64,000 nucleotides of DNA, from assembly GCA_964392775.1 (NCBI GenBank), contig CAYMRD010000011.1, forward strand, positions 1 to 64,000, in the 5' to 3' direction. The notes under the pieces were generated by a model that saw nothing but the letters and a program-made list of their open reading frames with translations, made no database searches and was not told where the DNA came from. The DNA comes from UKL13-3 sp964392775 (GTDB lineage: Bacteria > Bacteroidota > Bacteroidia > UKL13-3). The position numbers were made by a program, and so were the translations under genes. Positions 26,428-34,657 of this stretch are shown piece after piece (the first letter of the stretch is position 1; every line of letters starts with the position of its first letter).

Positions 26428-26739
26428 TATGGATTTTAAAATGTAAAGTGCAATAATACAGCGATATAGTATTTGAATTCTGTGCCAAACACTTACAGAT
26501 ATGTGTATGTTTTACCCAAAATGTAGAGATAATTATGGGTGAATACTCCACAAACTTCATGATAAAGACAAAAACTTAGATTCCTAAAATGATGACAGTT
26601 TGTATAAATGAATGCTTTTATTGTCGAGTCAGAAGCACGTTAGGATAGAATTTTTGGGAATGACAGAAGTATTTTTCATAAAACAGGTTTTCAGTATATT
26701 AAAAGAACCCGGTGCCATCAATCCCTCAAGGCTAAACAC

Positions 26740-26747
26740 TATCTTCG
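26740..26747 (+). promoter_or_regulatory. Promoter TATCTTCG, 5 nt from the ABC-F start (leaderless)
   Basis: TAnnTTCG followed by CGGCC and the ATG at 26753. It marks this ATG, rather than the in-frame codons up to 26612, as the real start. Confidence 0.5.
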
Positions 26748-26752
26748 CGGCC

Positions 26753-28648
26753 ATGAATTATTTGTCGGTTGAAGCACTCACCAAAAACTATGGAGAGAAG
26801 GTACTGTTTAAGAACATCAGTTTTGGATTGAGTCAGGGTGAAAAAGTTGCATTGATAGCTAACAATGGGGTTGGGAAATCAACCCTGCTCAAAATACTCG
26901 GAGGAAAAGATACCCCGGATTCCGGTAAGGTTTCGATGCGCCACGGTATACGCGTTGGTTTTCTGGATCAGGAGCCGGATTTTGGAATGCATGAAACCAT
27001 TCAGGACCTGATTAACGGAGCCAATTCAACTTTGTTATCTGCTATTCGCGAATACGAAGATGCGGTGCATGCACAAGCCGATGATTACAACGATGAAACC
27101 CATAAACGTTTTGAGCGTGCCAGCAACCGAATGGATGAGCTGCAAGCCTGGGATTATGAACGCAGACTGACAACCATTCTTTCAAAGTTTACCATCACCG
27201 ACCTTACGCAATACATAGATTCGTTGAGTGGTGGACAGAAAAAACGTTTGGCGTTAGCGCTTGTGCTGCTTGATAATCCCGAGCTGATTATTTTGGATGA
27301 GCCTACCAATCATCTGGATTTGGATATGATTGAGTGGTTGGAAGAATACCTGTCGCAAAGCACGATTACACTTTTAATGGTTACCCACGACCGTTATTTT
27401 TTAGACAGGGTATGCAACAAAATTTTAGAATTGCATGAGGGCAAGATGTACCGCCATGAAGGTAACTACTCTTACTTTTTAGAGAAACGTGATGAGCGGG
27501 AGGAGATTTATGATATAGAAGCAGGCAAAGCCAAACAGCTCATGAAAAAGGAGCTGGAATGGATGCGCAGAATGCCTAAGGCCCGCGGTACCAAATCAAA
27601 ATCGAGGATTGATGCTTTTTATGATATTGAAGCCAAAGCCAACAGCCGCAAAAAACGTCAGGAGCTGAAGCTCGAAGTGCGCATGAGCCGTATCGGAGGG
27701 AATATTCTGGAACTTAAAAAAGTTCGCAAAGCGTATGGCGAAAAGGTGATTCTGGATGGGTTTGATTACTCTTTTAAAAAGGGTGAACGGATTGGCATCA
27801 TTGGTTCAAACGGAGTGGGAAAATCCACCTTTCTAAACCTCATTACCCAGCAGGAACAACCCGATGGAGGAGCTATCAGGGTGGGTGATACCATTGTGTA
27901 CGGATATTATTCTCAGTCAGGAATCCAACTCAAGGAAGACAAACGTGTGATTGAGGTGGTGAAGGATATTGCCGATGTGATTATTTTGGGTGATGGCAGT
28001 TCGTTGCCGGCTTCACAGTTTCTGACCCACTTTTTGTTCCCGCCCGAAATGCAGTATACATACGTTTCGAAGTTGAGCGGGGGAGAACGCAGGCGTTTGT
28101 TTTTGCTTACGGTGCTGATGAAAAATCCAAACTTCCTGATTTTGGATGAGCCGACCAACGATTTGGATTTATTGACCTTAACCAAACTTGAAGATTTTTT
28201 ACAGGGATTTGGAGGTTGTTTGATTGTGGTGAGCCACGACCGTTATTTTATGGATAAGCTGGTGGATCACTTGTTTATTTTTGAAGGAAACGGACAGGTG
28301 CGTGATTACAACGGAACGTACAGTGAATACCGGGAAGAAGAGGATGAAAAAGAATTATTGGCCGAAGAACAACGCAAGGCTGACCGTCAGCCGAAAGCGG
28401 TAGAAGTAAAACCTGCGCAGGTTGAAGCCAAAAAGAAGATGAGTTATAAGGAGAAGATGGAATATGAGCAGTTGGAAACAGAGATAGCCAATCTGGAAAC
28501 CGAAAAATCGGAACTGGAAAAACAATTATCGGATACATCATTACATCATGAAGAAATTATAAAGATGGCAGCACGGTTTGAGCAAGTGAAAAACCAGATT
28601 GACGAGAAGTCGCTGCGCTGGCTGGAGCTTGGGGAGATGGCGGTGTAA
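26753..28648 (+). CDS. ABC-F family ATPase, Uup-like
   Basis: A soluble protein of 631 residues with two ATP-binding cassettes and no membrane part. Each has a Walker A (NNGVGKST, SNGVGKST), a signature (LSGGQKKRLALAL, LSGGERRRLFLL) and a Walker B (LIILDEPTNHLD, FLILDEPTNDLD). The linker has the ABC-F signature region, KGTKSKSRIDAF-like. The C-terminal 80 residues are a Lys/Glu-rich coiled coil, as in Uup. ABC-F proteins act on ribosomes; Uup is linked to ribosome assembly and precise transposon excision. The start at 26753 is set by homology (MNYLSVEALTKNYGEKVLF) and by the promoter at 26740. Confidence 0.93.
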   Translation: MNYLSVEALTKNYGEKVLFKNISFGLSQGEKVALIANNGVGKSTLLKILGGKDTPDSGKVSMRHGIRVGFLDQEPDFGMHETIQDLINGANSTLLSAIREYEDAVHAQADDYNDETHKRFERASNRMDELQAWDYERRLTTILSKFTITDLTQYIDSLSGGQKKRLALALVLLDNPELIILDEPTNHLDLDMIEWLEEYLSQSTITLLMVTHDRYFLDRVCNKILELHEGKMYRHEGNYSYFLEKRDEREEIYDIEAGKAKQLMKKELEWMRRMPKARGTKSKSRIDAFYDIEAKANSRKKRQELKLEVRMSRIGGNILELKKVRKAYGEKVILDGFDYSFKKGERIGIIGSNGVGKSTFLNLITQQEQPDGGAIRVGDTIVYGYYSQSGIQLKEDKRVIEVVKDIADVIILGDGSSLPASQFLTHFLFPPEMQYTYVSKLSGGERRRLFLLTVLMKNPNFLILDEPTNDLDLLTLTKLEDFLQGFGGCLIVVSHDRYFMDKLVDHLFIFEGNGQVRDYNGTYSEYREEEDEKELLAEEQRKADRQPKAVEVKPAQVEAKKKMSYKEKMEYEQLETEIANLETEKSELEKQLSDTSLHHEEIIKMAARFEQVKNQIDEKSLRWLELGEMAV

Positions 28649-28660
28649 TTGATACTGAAC

Positions 28661-28785
28661 TATCGGGATATTGTCAACTTGCCCTCGCGCATCCCTGCCC
28701 TTGGCGGGCACCAACCGCACCTTTCTAAAAGACCTGTGCGCGGAACTCCCTTTTAGGGATGGTGGGAGTTGACAATATCCCGATA
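28661..28785. repeat. Dispersed palindromic element, family 1, copy B (most intact)
   Basis: A 125-bp element bounded by perfect inverted terminal repeats of about 19 bp: TATCGGGATATTGTCAACT at 28661 and its reverse complement ending at 28785. Inside it are GGCGGGCACCAACCGCAC, CTTTCTAAAAGAC, and CTGTGCGCG, where CGCAC/GTGCG form an inner stem around TCTAAAAGA. It begins 12 bp after the ABC-F stop codon. Copies A and C share the core. Confidence 0.9.
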
Positions 28786-28810
28786 ATCATTTAATTGATT
28801 CTGTAAACCA

Positions 28811-28882
28811 GTCCCGCTAGGGACGATATACCGGTAGACCAAAGCCATACGGATAGTTTTAAAATCCCTTTAGGGATGATAC
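28811..28882. repeat. Short CCC-GGG palindrome repeats, family 2 (two units)
   Basis: 28811-28839 reads GTCCCGCTAGGGAC followed by GATATACCGGTAGAC. 28863-28882 reads AATCCCTTTAGGGAT followed by GATAC. The same layout (a C3-4/G3-4 palindrome plus an ATATCGGTA-like tail) recurs at 51067-51195. These units fill the space between the ABC-F and kinase genes. Confidence 0.75.
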
Positions 28883-28907
28883 ATTATTCTTACACAGTTG
28901 ACGGAAT

Positions 28908-28930
28908 AAAAAACGGCCCCGTAGGGGCCG
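28908..28930 (-). terminator. Rho-independent terminator after the deoxynucleoside kinase
   Basis: On the minus strand CGGCCCC-TAC-GGGGCCG is followed by six T residues, 16 bp after the kinase stop. The stem resembles the family 2 palindromes, so a repeat unit may have been adopted as a terminator. Confidence 0.8.
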
Positions 28931-28945
28931 TATCTTTATAGTCTT

Positions 28946-29557
28946 TTAAAACAATCCGTTGAGTTCCGTTTCAATTTTATTGATTACAAATCCCAAATCT
29001 TCAGGTTTGTCGGCAAAGTTCAGGTTGTCTACATCAATAATCAGTAAACGGTGTTTATAGGTTGATATCCATGCCTCATACCGTTCGTTCAATCTGCGGA
29101 GGTAATCCAAACGAATTGAGTCTTCGTATTCGCGGCCACGTTTCTGAATTTGGTTTACAAGCGTTGGAATCGAAGCTCGTAAATACACCAGCAAATCTGG
29201 TGGTTTAATGGTGCTGATCAAGGAATCAAACATTTTTTGGTAGGTTTCAAAATCGCGTGTACTCAACAATCCCATGGAGTGAAGGTTGGGGGCAAAGATG
29301 TTTGCATCTTCGTAAATGGTACGATCCTGTACAATGTTCTTTTTTCCTTTTTGCATCTGCACCAATGAGTTGTAGCGGCTGTTCAGAAAGTAAATCTGAA
29401 GGTTGAAAGCCCAACGCTGCATGTCCTCATAAAAGTCGCTGATGTATGGGTTGTCTTCCACATCCTCGTAGTGAGGCTCGTACTTGTAGTGGCGGGCCAA
29501 TAAAGTAGTGAGTGTTGTTTTTCCAGATCCTATGTTTCCGGCTATCGCTAAATGCAT
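28946..29557 (-). CDS. Deoxynucleoside kinase
   Basis: 203 residues, the size of the bacterial deoxyadenosine/deoxyguanosine kinase group. P-loop GNIGSGKTTLTTLLA at residues 7-21, catalytic DRTIYEDANIF (DRS-type motif), and the LID region with Arg residues KRGREYEDSIRLDYLRRLNERYEAW. It phosphorylates salvaged deoxynucleosides with ATP in the cytoplasm. Which base it prefers is not readable with confidence. Single-gene unit with its own terminator. Confidence 0.9.
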   Translation of the reverse strand: MHLAIAGNIGSGKTTLTTLLARHYKYEPHYEDVEDNPYISDFYEDMQRWAFNLQIYFLNSRYNSLVQMQKGKKNIVQDRTIYEDANIFAPNLHSMGLLSTRDFETYQKMFDSLISTIKPPDLLVYLRASIPTLVNQIQKRGREYEDSIRLDYLRRLNERYEAWISTYKHRLLIIDVDNLNFADKPEDLGFVINKIETELNGLF

Positions 29558-29707
29558 ACCAATTTGTGTTCTTAAGTAAGCTACAAGTTTATACTATTGT
29601 CCTTAATTTCCTACGGTTGTGGAAATGTTTTAACCAGTGGAGGGTTAACCACATCATGTATCAGGTTTTTTGTGTTTAATTCGCCTTCATATCAATTACA
29701 CCAAGCT

Positions 29708-31114
29708 ATGACAGCATTTCGCATAGAACATGATTTTTTGGGTGAGAAACAAATCCCTGATTATGCATATTACGGGGTTCAAACCGCCCGTGCCCTCGAA
29801 AACTTCAATATCACAGGTATTCCGCAATCTACGGAACCATTGATGATTGAAGCAATGGCTTATGTTAAAAAAGCCGCAGCTTTAGCAAATAAAGATTGTG
29901 GTGTACTGAGTGAATCGGTTGCTGATGCCATTAGCAAAGCATGTGATAAGTTGATTGCAGGAGAGCACCGTGACCAGTTTCCAACGGATATGATTCAGGG
30001 AGGAGCCGGAACTTCGGTGAACATGAATGCCAATGAGGTGATTGCCAATTTGGGGTTGGAGATCATGGGGCTTCAAAAAGGCGACTACGATCAGTTGCAT
30101 CCCAATAACCATGTCAATTGTTCGCAATCCACCAACGATGCATATCCAACGGCTTTCCGTCTGGCTTTGTTTAAAAAGATGGAAGGCTTGATTCAGGCAA
30201 TGACGGTTTTGCGTGATGCATTCGGACGCAAAGGAGAGGAGTTTAAAAGTGTGATTAAGATGGGGCGTACCCAATTGCAGGATGCTGTTCCGATGACGTT
30301 GGGTGCCGAGTTTCATGGATTTGCCACCACCATCACCGAAGATATTCACCGCCTGTGCGAGGCGCAAAAATTGATTCTGGAAATCAACATGGGGGCCACA
30401 GCCATTGGTACTTCCATCAACGCTCCTGATGGTTATCCTGAGTTGGTGACTCGCTACCTTGCTGAACTCAGCGGGGTTCCGGTTGTGTTGTCGGAAGATT
30501 TAATTGAGGCGACTTCTGATACGGGAGCCTATGTACAGATTTCGGGGGTGATGAAGCGTTGTGCCGTTAAATTGTCAAAAATCTGCAACGACCTGCGTTT
30601 ATTATCATCCGGGCCACGTGCAGGGTTTAATGAAATTAATTTACCCAAACTGCAACCGGGTTCATCCATCATGCCGGGTAAAGTAAATCCCGTGATACCT
30701 GAGGTTGTGAATCAAACAGCTTATTATGTGATTGGTGCCGATGTAACCATTACTATGGCTGCCGAAGCCGGGCAGTTACAGCTCAATGTAATGGAGCCTG
30801 TTATTGCTTTCAGTTTATTTACGTCTTTATCGTACCTCGGGAATGCCTGTTATGCCCTGCAATCAAAATGTGTTGATGGCATCACCGCTAATGAAGAAAA
30901 CTGCCGCAATATGGTGATGAACAGTATTGGTATTGTAACAGCTCTCAACCCGATTTTAGGATATGAAGCCTGTTCGGGTATTGCCAAAGAAGCCTTGCAA
31001 ACCGGGAAGTCGGTACACCAGATAACTGTTGTGGAGCAAAAACTTATCACTCAGGAAAAATGGGATGAGATTTACAATATCGAGAACCTTATTCATCCGA
31101 AATTTATATTGTAG
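29708..31114 (+). CDS. aspA: Aspartate ammonia-lyase
   Basis: Reversibly deaminates L-aspartate to fumarate and ammonia. The ATG at 29708 gives 468 residues, exactly the usual length, and a normal N-terminus (MTAFRIEHDFLGEKQIPDYAYYGVQT). The longer frame from 29597 adds 37 unrelated residues. Signature elements are GGAGTSVNMNANEVIAN, HPNNHVNCSQSTNDAYPTAFR and the catalytic SS loop GSSIMPGKVNPV. The first two resemble aspartase rather than fumarase C, although the families are close and a fumarase activity cannot be fully excluded. A palindrome follows the stop. Confidence 0.92.
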   Translation: MTAFRIEHDFLGEKQIPDYAYYGVQTARALENFNITGIPQSTEPLMIEAMAYVKKAAALANKDCGVLSESVADAISKACDKLIAGEHRDQFPTDMIQGGAGTSVNMNANEVIANLGLEIMGLQKGDYDQLHPNNHVNCSQSTNDAYPTAFRLALFKKMEGLIQAMTVLRDAFGRKGEEFKSVIKMGRTQLQDAVPMTLGAEFHGFATTITEDIHRLCEAQKLILEINMGATAIGTSINAPDGYPELVTRYLAELSGVPVVLSEDLIEATSDTGAYVQISGVMKRCAVKLSKICNDLRLLSSGPRAGFNEINLPKLQPGSSIMPGKVNPVIPEVVNQTAYYVIGADVTITMAAEAGQLQLNVMEPVIAFSLFTSLSYLGNACYALQSKCVDGITANEENCRNMVMNSIGIVTALNPILGYEACSGIAKEALQTGKSVHQITVVEQKLITQEKWDEIYNIENLIHPKFIL

Positions 31115-31117
31115 TCG

Positions 31118-31181
31118 ATAGTCCATAGACCACAGTCCATCGAATGTGTTTCTATGGACTGTGGTCTAATAACTATGGACT
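31118..31181. repeat. Large inverted repeat of AGTCCATAGACCACAGTCCAT
   Basis: Arms at 31126-31140 and 31154-31168 are perfectly complementary over 15 bp, extended after a small bulge by AGTCCA/TGGACT. Each arm itself contains two copies of (T/A)GTCCAT(A). It sits between convergent aspA and the HMA gene and could terminate both. No T run is present. Confidence 0.75.
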
Positions 31182-31185
31182 GGCA

Positions 31186-31539
31186 TTAGTGCTTGGCGTC
31201 TTTCTTACAACACCCATCAAGGTTCTCGTAAGCTTTGTCATCAGCAGGCATTTCATCTGCATCGTATCCTGTTTTGGTTACTGCCAGCTTAATTTTGGCA
31301 GGTGAAGTTTTCTTAGGGTCGTATACCACAGTTAGAATTTTAGTGTCTACATCCAAGTTTGATTCTTTTACACCTTTTTCGTAAGCCATTGCTTTTTCAA
31401 GGGTTTCCTTGCACATATCGCATACAGCCGAGGTTTTAATTTGGATGGTTTGAATACCGTTTTTTGTTGAATCCTGTTGTTGTGCCTTAGCCGCAAAACC
31501 GAGGGTAAGGATGGATAGGGTGATGATGATGTTTTTCAT
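31186..31539 (-). CDS. Periplasmic heavy-metal-associated (HMA) domain protein
   Basis: 117 residues with signal peptide MKNIIITLSILTLGFAAKA, then one HMA fold. IQTIQIKTSAVCDMCKETLEKAM has the metal-binding CxxC as CDMC, followed by VKESNLDVDTKILTVVYDP and the final strands. The C-terminus adds a Cys-Cys pair and a His (DGCCKKDAKH), giving a second possible metal site. Copper(I) is the commonest cargo of such domains, but the metal is inferred. It lies 190 bp downstream of the TonB receptor gene on the same strand and probably works with it. Confidence 0.85.
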   Translation of the reverse strand: MKNIIITLSILTLGFAAKAQQQDSTKNGIQTIQIKTSAVCDMCKETLEKAMAYEKGVKESNLDVDTKILTVVYDPKKTSPAKIKLAVTKTGYDADEMPADDKAYENLDGCCKKDAKH

Positions 31540-31615
31540 TGTTGGTGTTGGTTAATTATGTTGAATATGTTAATTGTGTTAATTATGGATAAATGTTTCG
31601 ACAGGTCCGCGATAT

Positions 31616-31687
31616 GTCAGGCTGAGTTTACCGAAGCCATTTAATGAAAATGATTATTCTAAAACGCTTCGGCAAGCTCAGCGTGAC
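31616..31687. repeat. Inverted repeat GTCAGGCTGAG.../...CTCAGCGTGAC
   Basis: Two 22-nt arms (31616-31637 and 31666-31687) are reverse complements with three mismatches around a 28-nt AT-rich loop. The pattern (GCTGAG-CGAAGC / GCTTCGGCAAGCTCAGCGTGAC) is a familiar intergenic palindrome of Bacteroidota genomes. It lies between the TonB receptor and HMA genes. Confidence 0.75.
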
Positions 31688-31729
31688 GGACGTTTTTAAA
31701 TCACAAATCGTACATCACAAATCACAAAT

Positions 31730-33946
31730 TTATTTGATGCTCATCCTGAATCCTACATAAAACACCCTGCCCATTACGGGACCCCATATCATAGAGGCAT
31801 CAAAGTAGTTTCCGAAAGGATTAGCCGGGTCGATGATTTGTTTTTGTTGTATAAAGTTAAAAATATTTTCAGCACCGGCATATACTTCAAAACGTTTAAA
31901 TGCACGGGTTACTTGTGTATTCACTGTATAGTAGGGTTTCGAGTATCCATCCATCTGCAAATCCGTAGGGTTGGTGCTGGTATTCGGAATACGGTTTTGT
32001 CCAAACCATTTAACCGTAGCATCAAATTTCCACTTGTCGAAATGCGTGGCATACGCAATATTAAACAGGATACGGTCTTTGGTGATTAACGGTTTTTGCA
32101 GCATCGTGCCATTGTAGTTGGTGCGAACGTCCTGCCATTTGTAAGCCAAACGTACTTCCAAATGCTTAACAGGTTCGTAGTTCAGCTCAGTTTGAAAACT
32201 GTTTGAATACGATTGTCCTTTGAGGTTGTACAAATGTACTTCCTGAGTGTTTTGGTCGAGGTCGGTTACAATCTGGTTTTCAAAATCGGTACGGAAAAAG
32301 TCCACCACCAACGCAGCGTTTTTGTGTGCGACCTTAAATTTATGAGTTAAGGAAATGCCGTAGTTCCAGGCTACTTCAGGTTTAAAGGCTTCCTCAACCA
32401 CAACCCTGCGGTTGCTGGCCATCAAAAAAGGTTGCTCCACAAATATATTGGCTACGCGCATTCCTCTTCCTCCCGAAAAACGCAAAACGGATGTTTGAGA
32501 AAGATTCACTTTTAAATGCGCACGCGGGTTAAAAAAGGTTCCGTACAAATTGTGGAAGTCGGTACGCGCACCAACTAACAGTGAAAGTTTATTGAGCACT
32601 TCATAATTGTACTCGGCAAAAAGTCCCGGAACCGACTCCGTACGTGTAAATGCCGAATCGTTCGTGTTTACGGTGTATCGTTCATTAAAATTATCCAACA
32701 AATAGGAGGCACCCATTTTAATTTTATGGTCGCTGGTATTAATAATGGTTTGATAATACAGATTGGCATTGAGGGTTTGCTCTTTGCCATTGTATGATTT
32801 AAAACCATAGAATGCATCGTGTTCATACGTCCTTGCATTCATCAGCAGGTTTACACTTTTGTACGGGCGGCCCACAAAGCCAAAGGCGGTTTTCGTATAG
32901 GCCTCAAGATGTTTGGTTTGAATGCCTACACCATACACTTGTTTCGCATCGTTTTCGGCCCGGTTGCTATACGCCATTTGCCCACCCGTTCGGTTGTCGT
33001 AATTGGCAATCACCCCAAATGAGGCCATGATTTTACCTTGTTTTTCGTACTTCCATTTGTTAATCGCTCCCAATTGGTAGCCTGTGGCCACATCTATAAA
33101 TCCATCATTGTTAAAATCGTTTTTATTGGCAACGGTACTGGCATGGGTGAGCAATACGGTGCTCCATTCTTTGTTGAATTTATGACCCAAATGAATATTG
33201 GTTTCATACCGGCCCCAGTCACCTGTGTACAGGTTTACATGCAGGCGGTCGGTTTTTTCGGGCTTCAATAGTTCGATATTGATTTGTCCCGAAATGCTTT
33301 CGTACCCATTCACCACCGATCCAACACCTTTGGTGATATCAATGCTATGCGCCCATGTGCCCGGAATATGCGAGAACCCAAAATTGGTAGAAAGACCACG
33401 AATACCGCCCTGTTGTTCAACGAGCGTTTGGGTATACGCTCCATCAAGTCCCAGCATTTTAATTTGTTTGGTTCCCGATAATGCATCGTTGTAGGTAACA
33501 TCAACGGTGGCATTGGTTTCAAAACTTTCGCTCAAATTGCAACATGCAGCTTTGGTAAGCTCCTTGGTACTCAGGGTTTGCCTGTTCATGGGGTCAATGG
33601 TTGAAAAGGCCAAAGCCTCTTTGGTTTCGGTAATTTGAACCTCGTTTAGGGTTGCCGAAGGGTTTAATTTGATATGCAACTCTGTTTGGTTGTTAAACCT
33701 AATCGAGTCGCTTATATACCCAATATAACTCACCACCAACACCGCGGGTGTTTGGGATGGATAGGCAATTTCAAAAACACCTTTTGCATCGGCAACCGTT
33801 CCCTGCTGAGTGTTTTTCCAAACAAGCGTAGCACCTTGCAACGCCTCTTTGGTAGTGGCATCGGTTACGGTTCCTTTAATGGTTTGTGAGAAGGCATAGA
33901 TGCCGGGCCACAAACAGCCCAATAATATGATTCCGATTTGTTTCAT
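31730..33946 (-). CDS. TonB-dependent receptor (metal/copper-type operon)
   Basis: The ATG at 33946 gives 738 residues with signal peptide MKQIGIILLGCLWPGIYAFS. Domain order: carboxypeptidase-D regulatory-like beta domain (IKGTVTDATTKEALQGATLVWKNT, residues about 20-105), plug domain (LTKAACCNLSESFETNATVDVTYNDA through GQINIELLKP), then a 22-strand barrel ending in the outer-membrane signal VFYVGFRMSIK. The plug has an unusual adjacent CC. Together with the HYC_CC_PP gene before it and the HMA gene after it, this suggests uptake of a thiophilic metal such as copper, rather than a siderophore or glycan. No SusD partner is present. Confidence 0.9.
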   Translation of the reverse strand: MKQIGIILLGCLWPGIYAFSQTIKGTVTDATTKEALQGATLVWKNTQQGTVADAKGVFEIAYPSQTPAVLVVSYIGYISDSIRFNNQTELHIKLNPSATLNEVQITETKEALAFSTIDPMNRQTLSTKELTKAACCNLSESFETNATVDVTYNDALSGTKQIKMLGLDGAYTQTLVEQQGGIRGLSTNFGFSHIPGTWAHSIDITKGVGSVVNGYESISGQINIELLKPEKTDRLHVNLYTGDWGRYETNIHLGHKFNKEWSTVLLTHASTVANKNDFNNDGFIDVATGYQLGAINKWKYEKQGKIMASFGVIANYDNRTGGQMAYSNRAENDAKQVYGVGIQTKHLEAYTKTAFGFVGRPYKSVNLLMNARTYEHDAFYGFKSYNGKEQTLNANLYYQTIINTSDHKIKMGASYLLDNFNERYTVNTNDSAFTRTESVPGLFAEYNYEVLNKLSLLVGARTDFHNLYGTFFNPRAHLKVNLSQTSVLRFSGGRGMRVANIFVEQPFLMASNRRVVVEEAFKPEVAWNYGISLTHKFKVAHKNAALVVDFFRTDFENQIVTDLDQNTQEVHLYNLKGQSYSNSFQTELNYEPVKHLEVRLAYKWQDVRTNYNGTMLQKPLITKDRILFNIAYATHFDKWKFDATVKWFGQNRIPNTSTNPTDLQMDGYSKPYYTVNTQVTRAFKRFEVYAGAENIFNFIQQKQIIDPANPFGNYFDASMIWGPVMGRVFYVGFRMSIK

Positions 33947-34020
33947 CTTGTGATTGAAATGAAAAATAAACAAACAGGCCGAACGCAAACAGCGTCAGCC
34001 AATCAACAAGGAAACGGAAA

Positions 34021-34425
34021 TCAAATACGGAACACCTGAATCATACTTAGCCGTGGTTGCTTTCGCTCAGGAAAACTGCGGTCTTGTGTCAGGTTATTGT
34101 TGGTTGATAGTGATAATTGAAGAGGAGCAAAAAACCATTCGACCGAAGGAATCCAGTGGCCGGTTGTAAGTTGAGGTTCGTATACGGTAGGGCAACCATC
34201 AAGTTTGAGAACTGATTGATTGAAATCGCAGCAGGGTGATTTTTCCGTTACCGGACAAGGTTTGCAACAGTCGTCTTCTTTTTCCTCACATTGGGCAGGG
34301 GTAAGAGATACCGATGTATGTCCGTCTTCGGTACAGATCATTTTGTATACAGGAATCCCTGCCTGAATGGCCATAAGCCAAACGGCTATGAGAAGGGGAA
34401 CAAACCTGTTGGTCAAAACTTTCAT
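34021..34425 (-). CDS. HYC_CC_PP family exported protein
   Basis: From the ATG at 34425 the protein has 134 residues: signal/anchor MKVLTNRFVPLLIAVWLMAIQAG, then KMICTEDGHTSVSL, a CEEKEDDCCKPCP cluster, SPCCDFN, and a C-terminal region with PP-like and basic residues. The spacing of Cys pairs is that of the HYC_CC_PP family, small Cys-rich proteins encoded beside TonB receptors in Bacteroidota and thought to handle metals. The start is fixed by TATCTTTG just 4 nt upstream. It is first in the operon with the TonB receptor and HMA gene. Confidence 0.8.
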   Translation of the reverse strand: MKVLTNRFVPLLIAVWLMAIQAGIPVYKMICTEDGHTSVSLTPAQCEEKEDDCCKPCPVTEKSPCCDFNQSVLKLDGCPTVYEPQLTTGHWIPSVEWFFAPLQLSLSTNNNLTQDRSFPERKQPRLSMIQVFRI

Positions 34426-34429
34426 AATG

Positions 34430-34437
34430 CAAAGATA
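34430..34437 (-). promoter_or_regulatory. Promoter TATCTTTG, 4 nt from the HYC_CC_PP start (leaderless)
   Basis: Perfect TAnnTTTG on the minus strand followed by CATT and the ATG at 34425. It lies inside the longer frame from 34446, which is therefore not the real start. Confidence 0.6.
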
Positions 34438-34476
34438 AGCTTCCATTGGTTAATTTTTACTTAATTGAATAGATGA

Positions 34477-34603
34477 TTTTTGTACACGAAGGCCCCAAAT
34501 TTTGTTAAAAGAAGAAAGGCACGAAGTGTTGTCGTCTGGTATTTTGTATTCATTCGTGTTCTTTCATGTTTCTTCTTTTAGTGGCCCCTTCGTGTACAAA
34601 AAA
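34477..34603. repeat. Dispersed palindromic element, family 3 (copy 1)
   Basis: About 127 bp with long imperfect inverted arms. TTTTTGTACACGAAGG(CC) with downstream AAAAGAAGAAA on the left meets its reverse complement TTTCTTCTTTTAGTGGCCCC and TTCGTGTACAAAAA on the right. The same arms recur three times at 59033-59219. It sits between divergent genes. Confidence 0.75.
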
Positions 34604-34645
34604 GGAAGCCATTAAATATCATTTTATCATTACCTAATTGTTCCA

Positions 34646-34653
34646 TACTTTCG
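34646..34653 (+). promoter_or_regulatory. Promoter TACTTTCG, 4 nt from the aldehyde dehydrogenase start (leaderless)
   Basis: TAnnTTCG variant followed by CTTT and the ATG at 34658. Confidence 0.45.
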
Positions 34654-34657
34654 CTTT

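Noticed and set aside
26481..26488. TTGGCACA on the minus strand as a sigma-54 -24 element
   Set aside because: The sequence at the -12 position (TCAAA) lacks the required GC, so the site was not annotated as a promoter, only mentioned.
29597..29707. N-terminal extension of aspartase
   Set aside because: The added 37 residues have no counterpart in aspartases; the ATG at 29708 gives the normal N-terminus and length.
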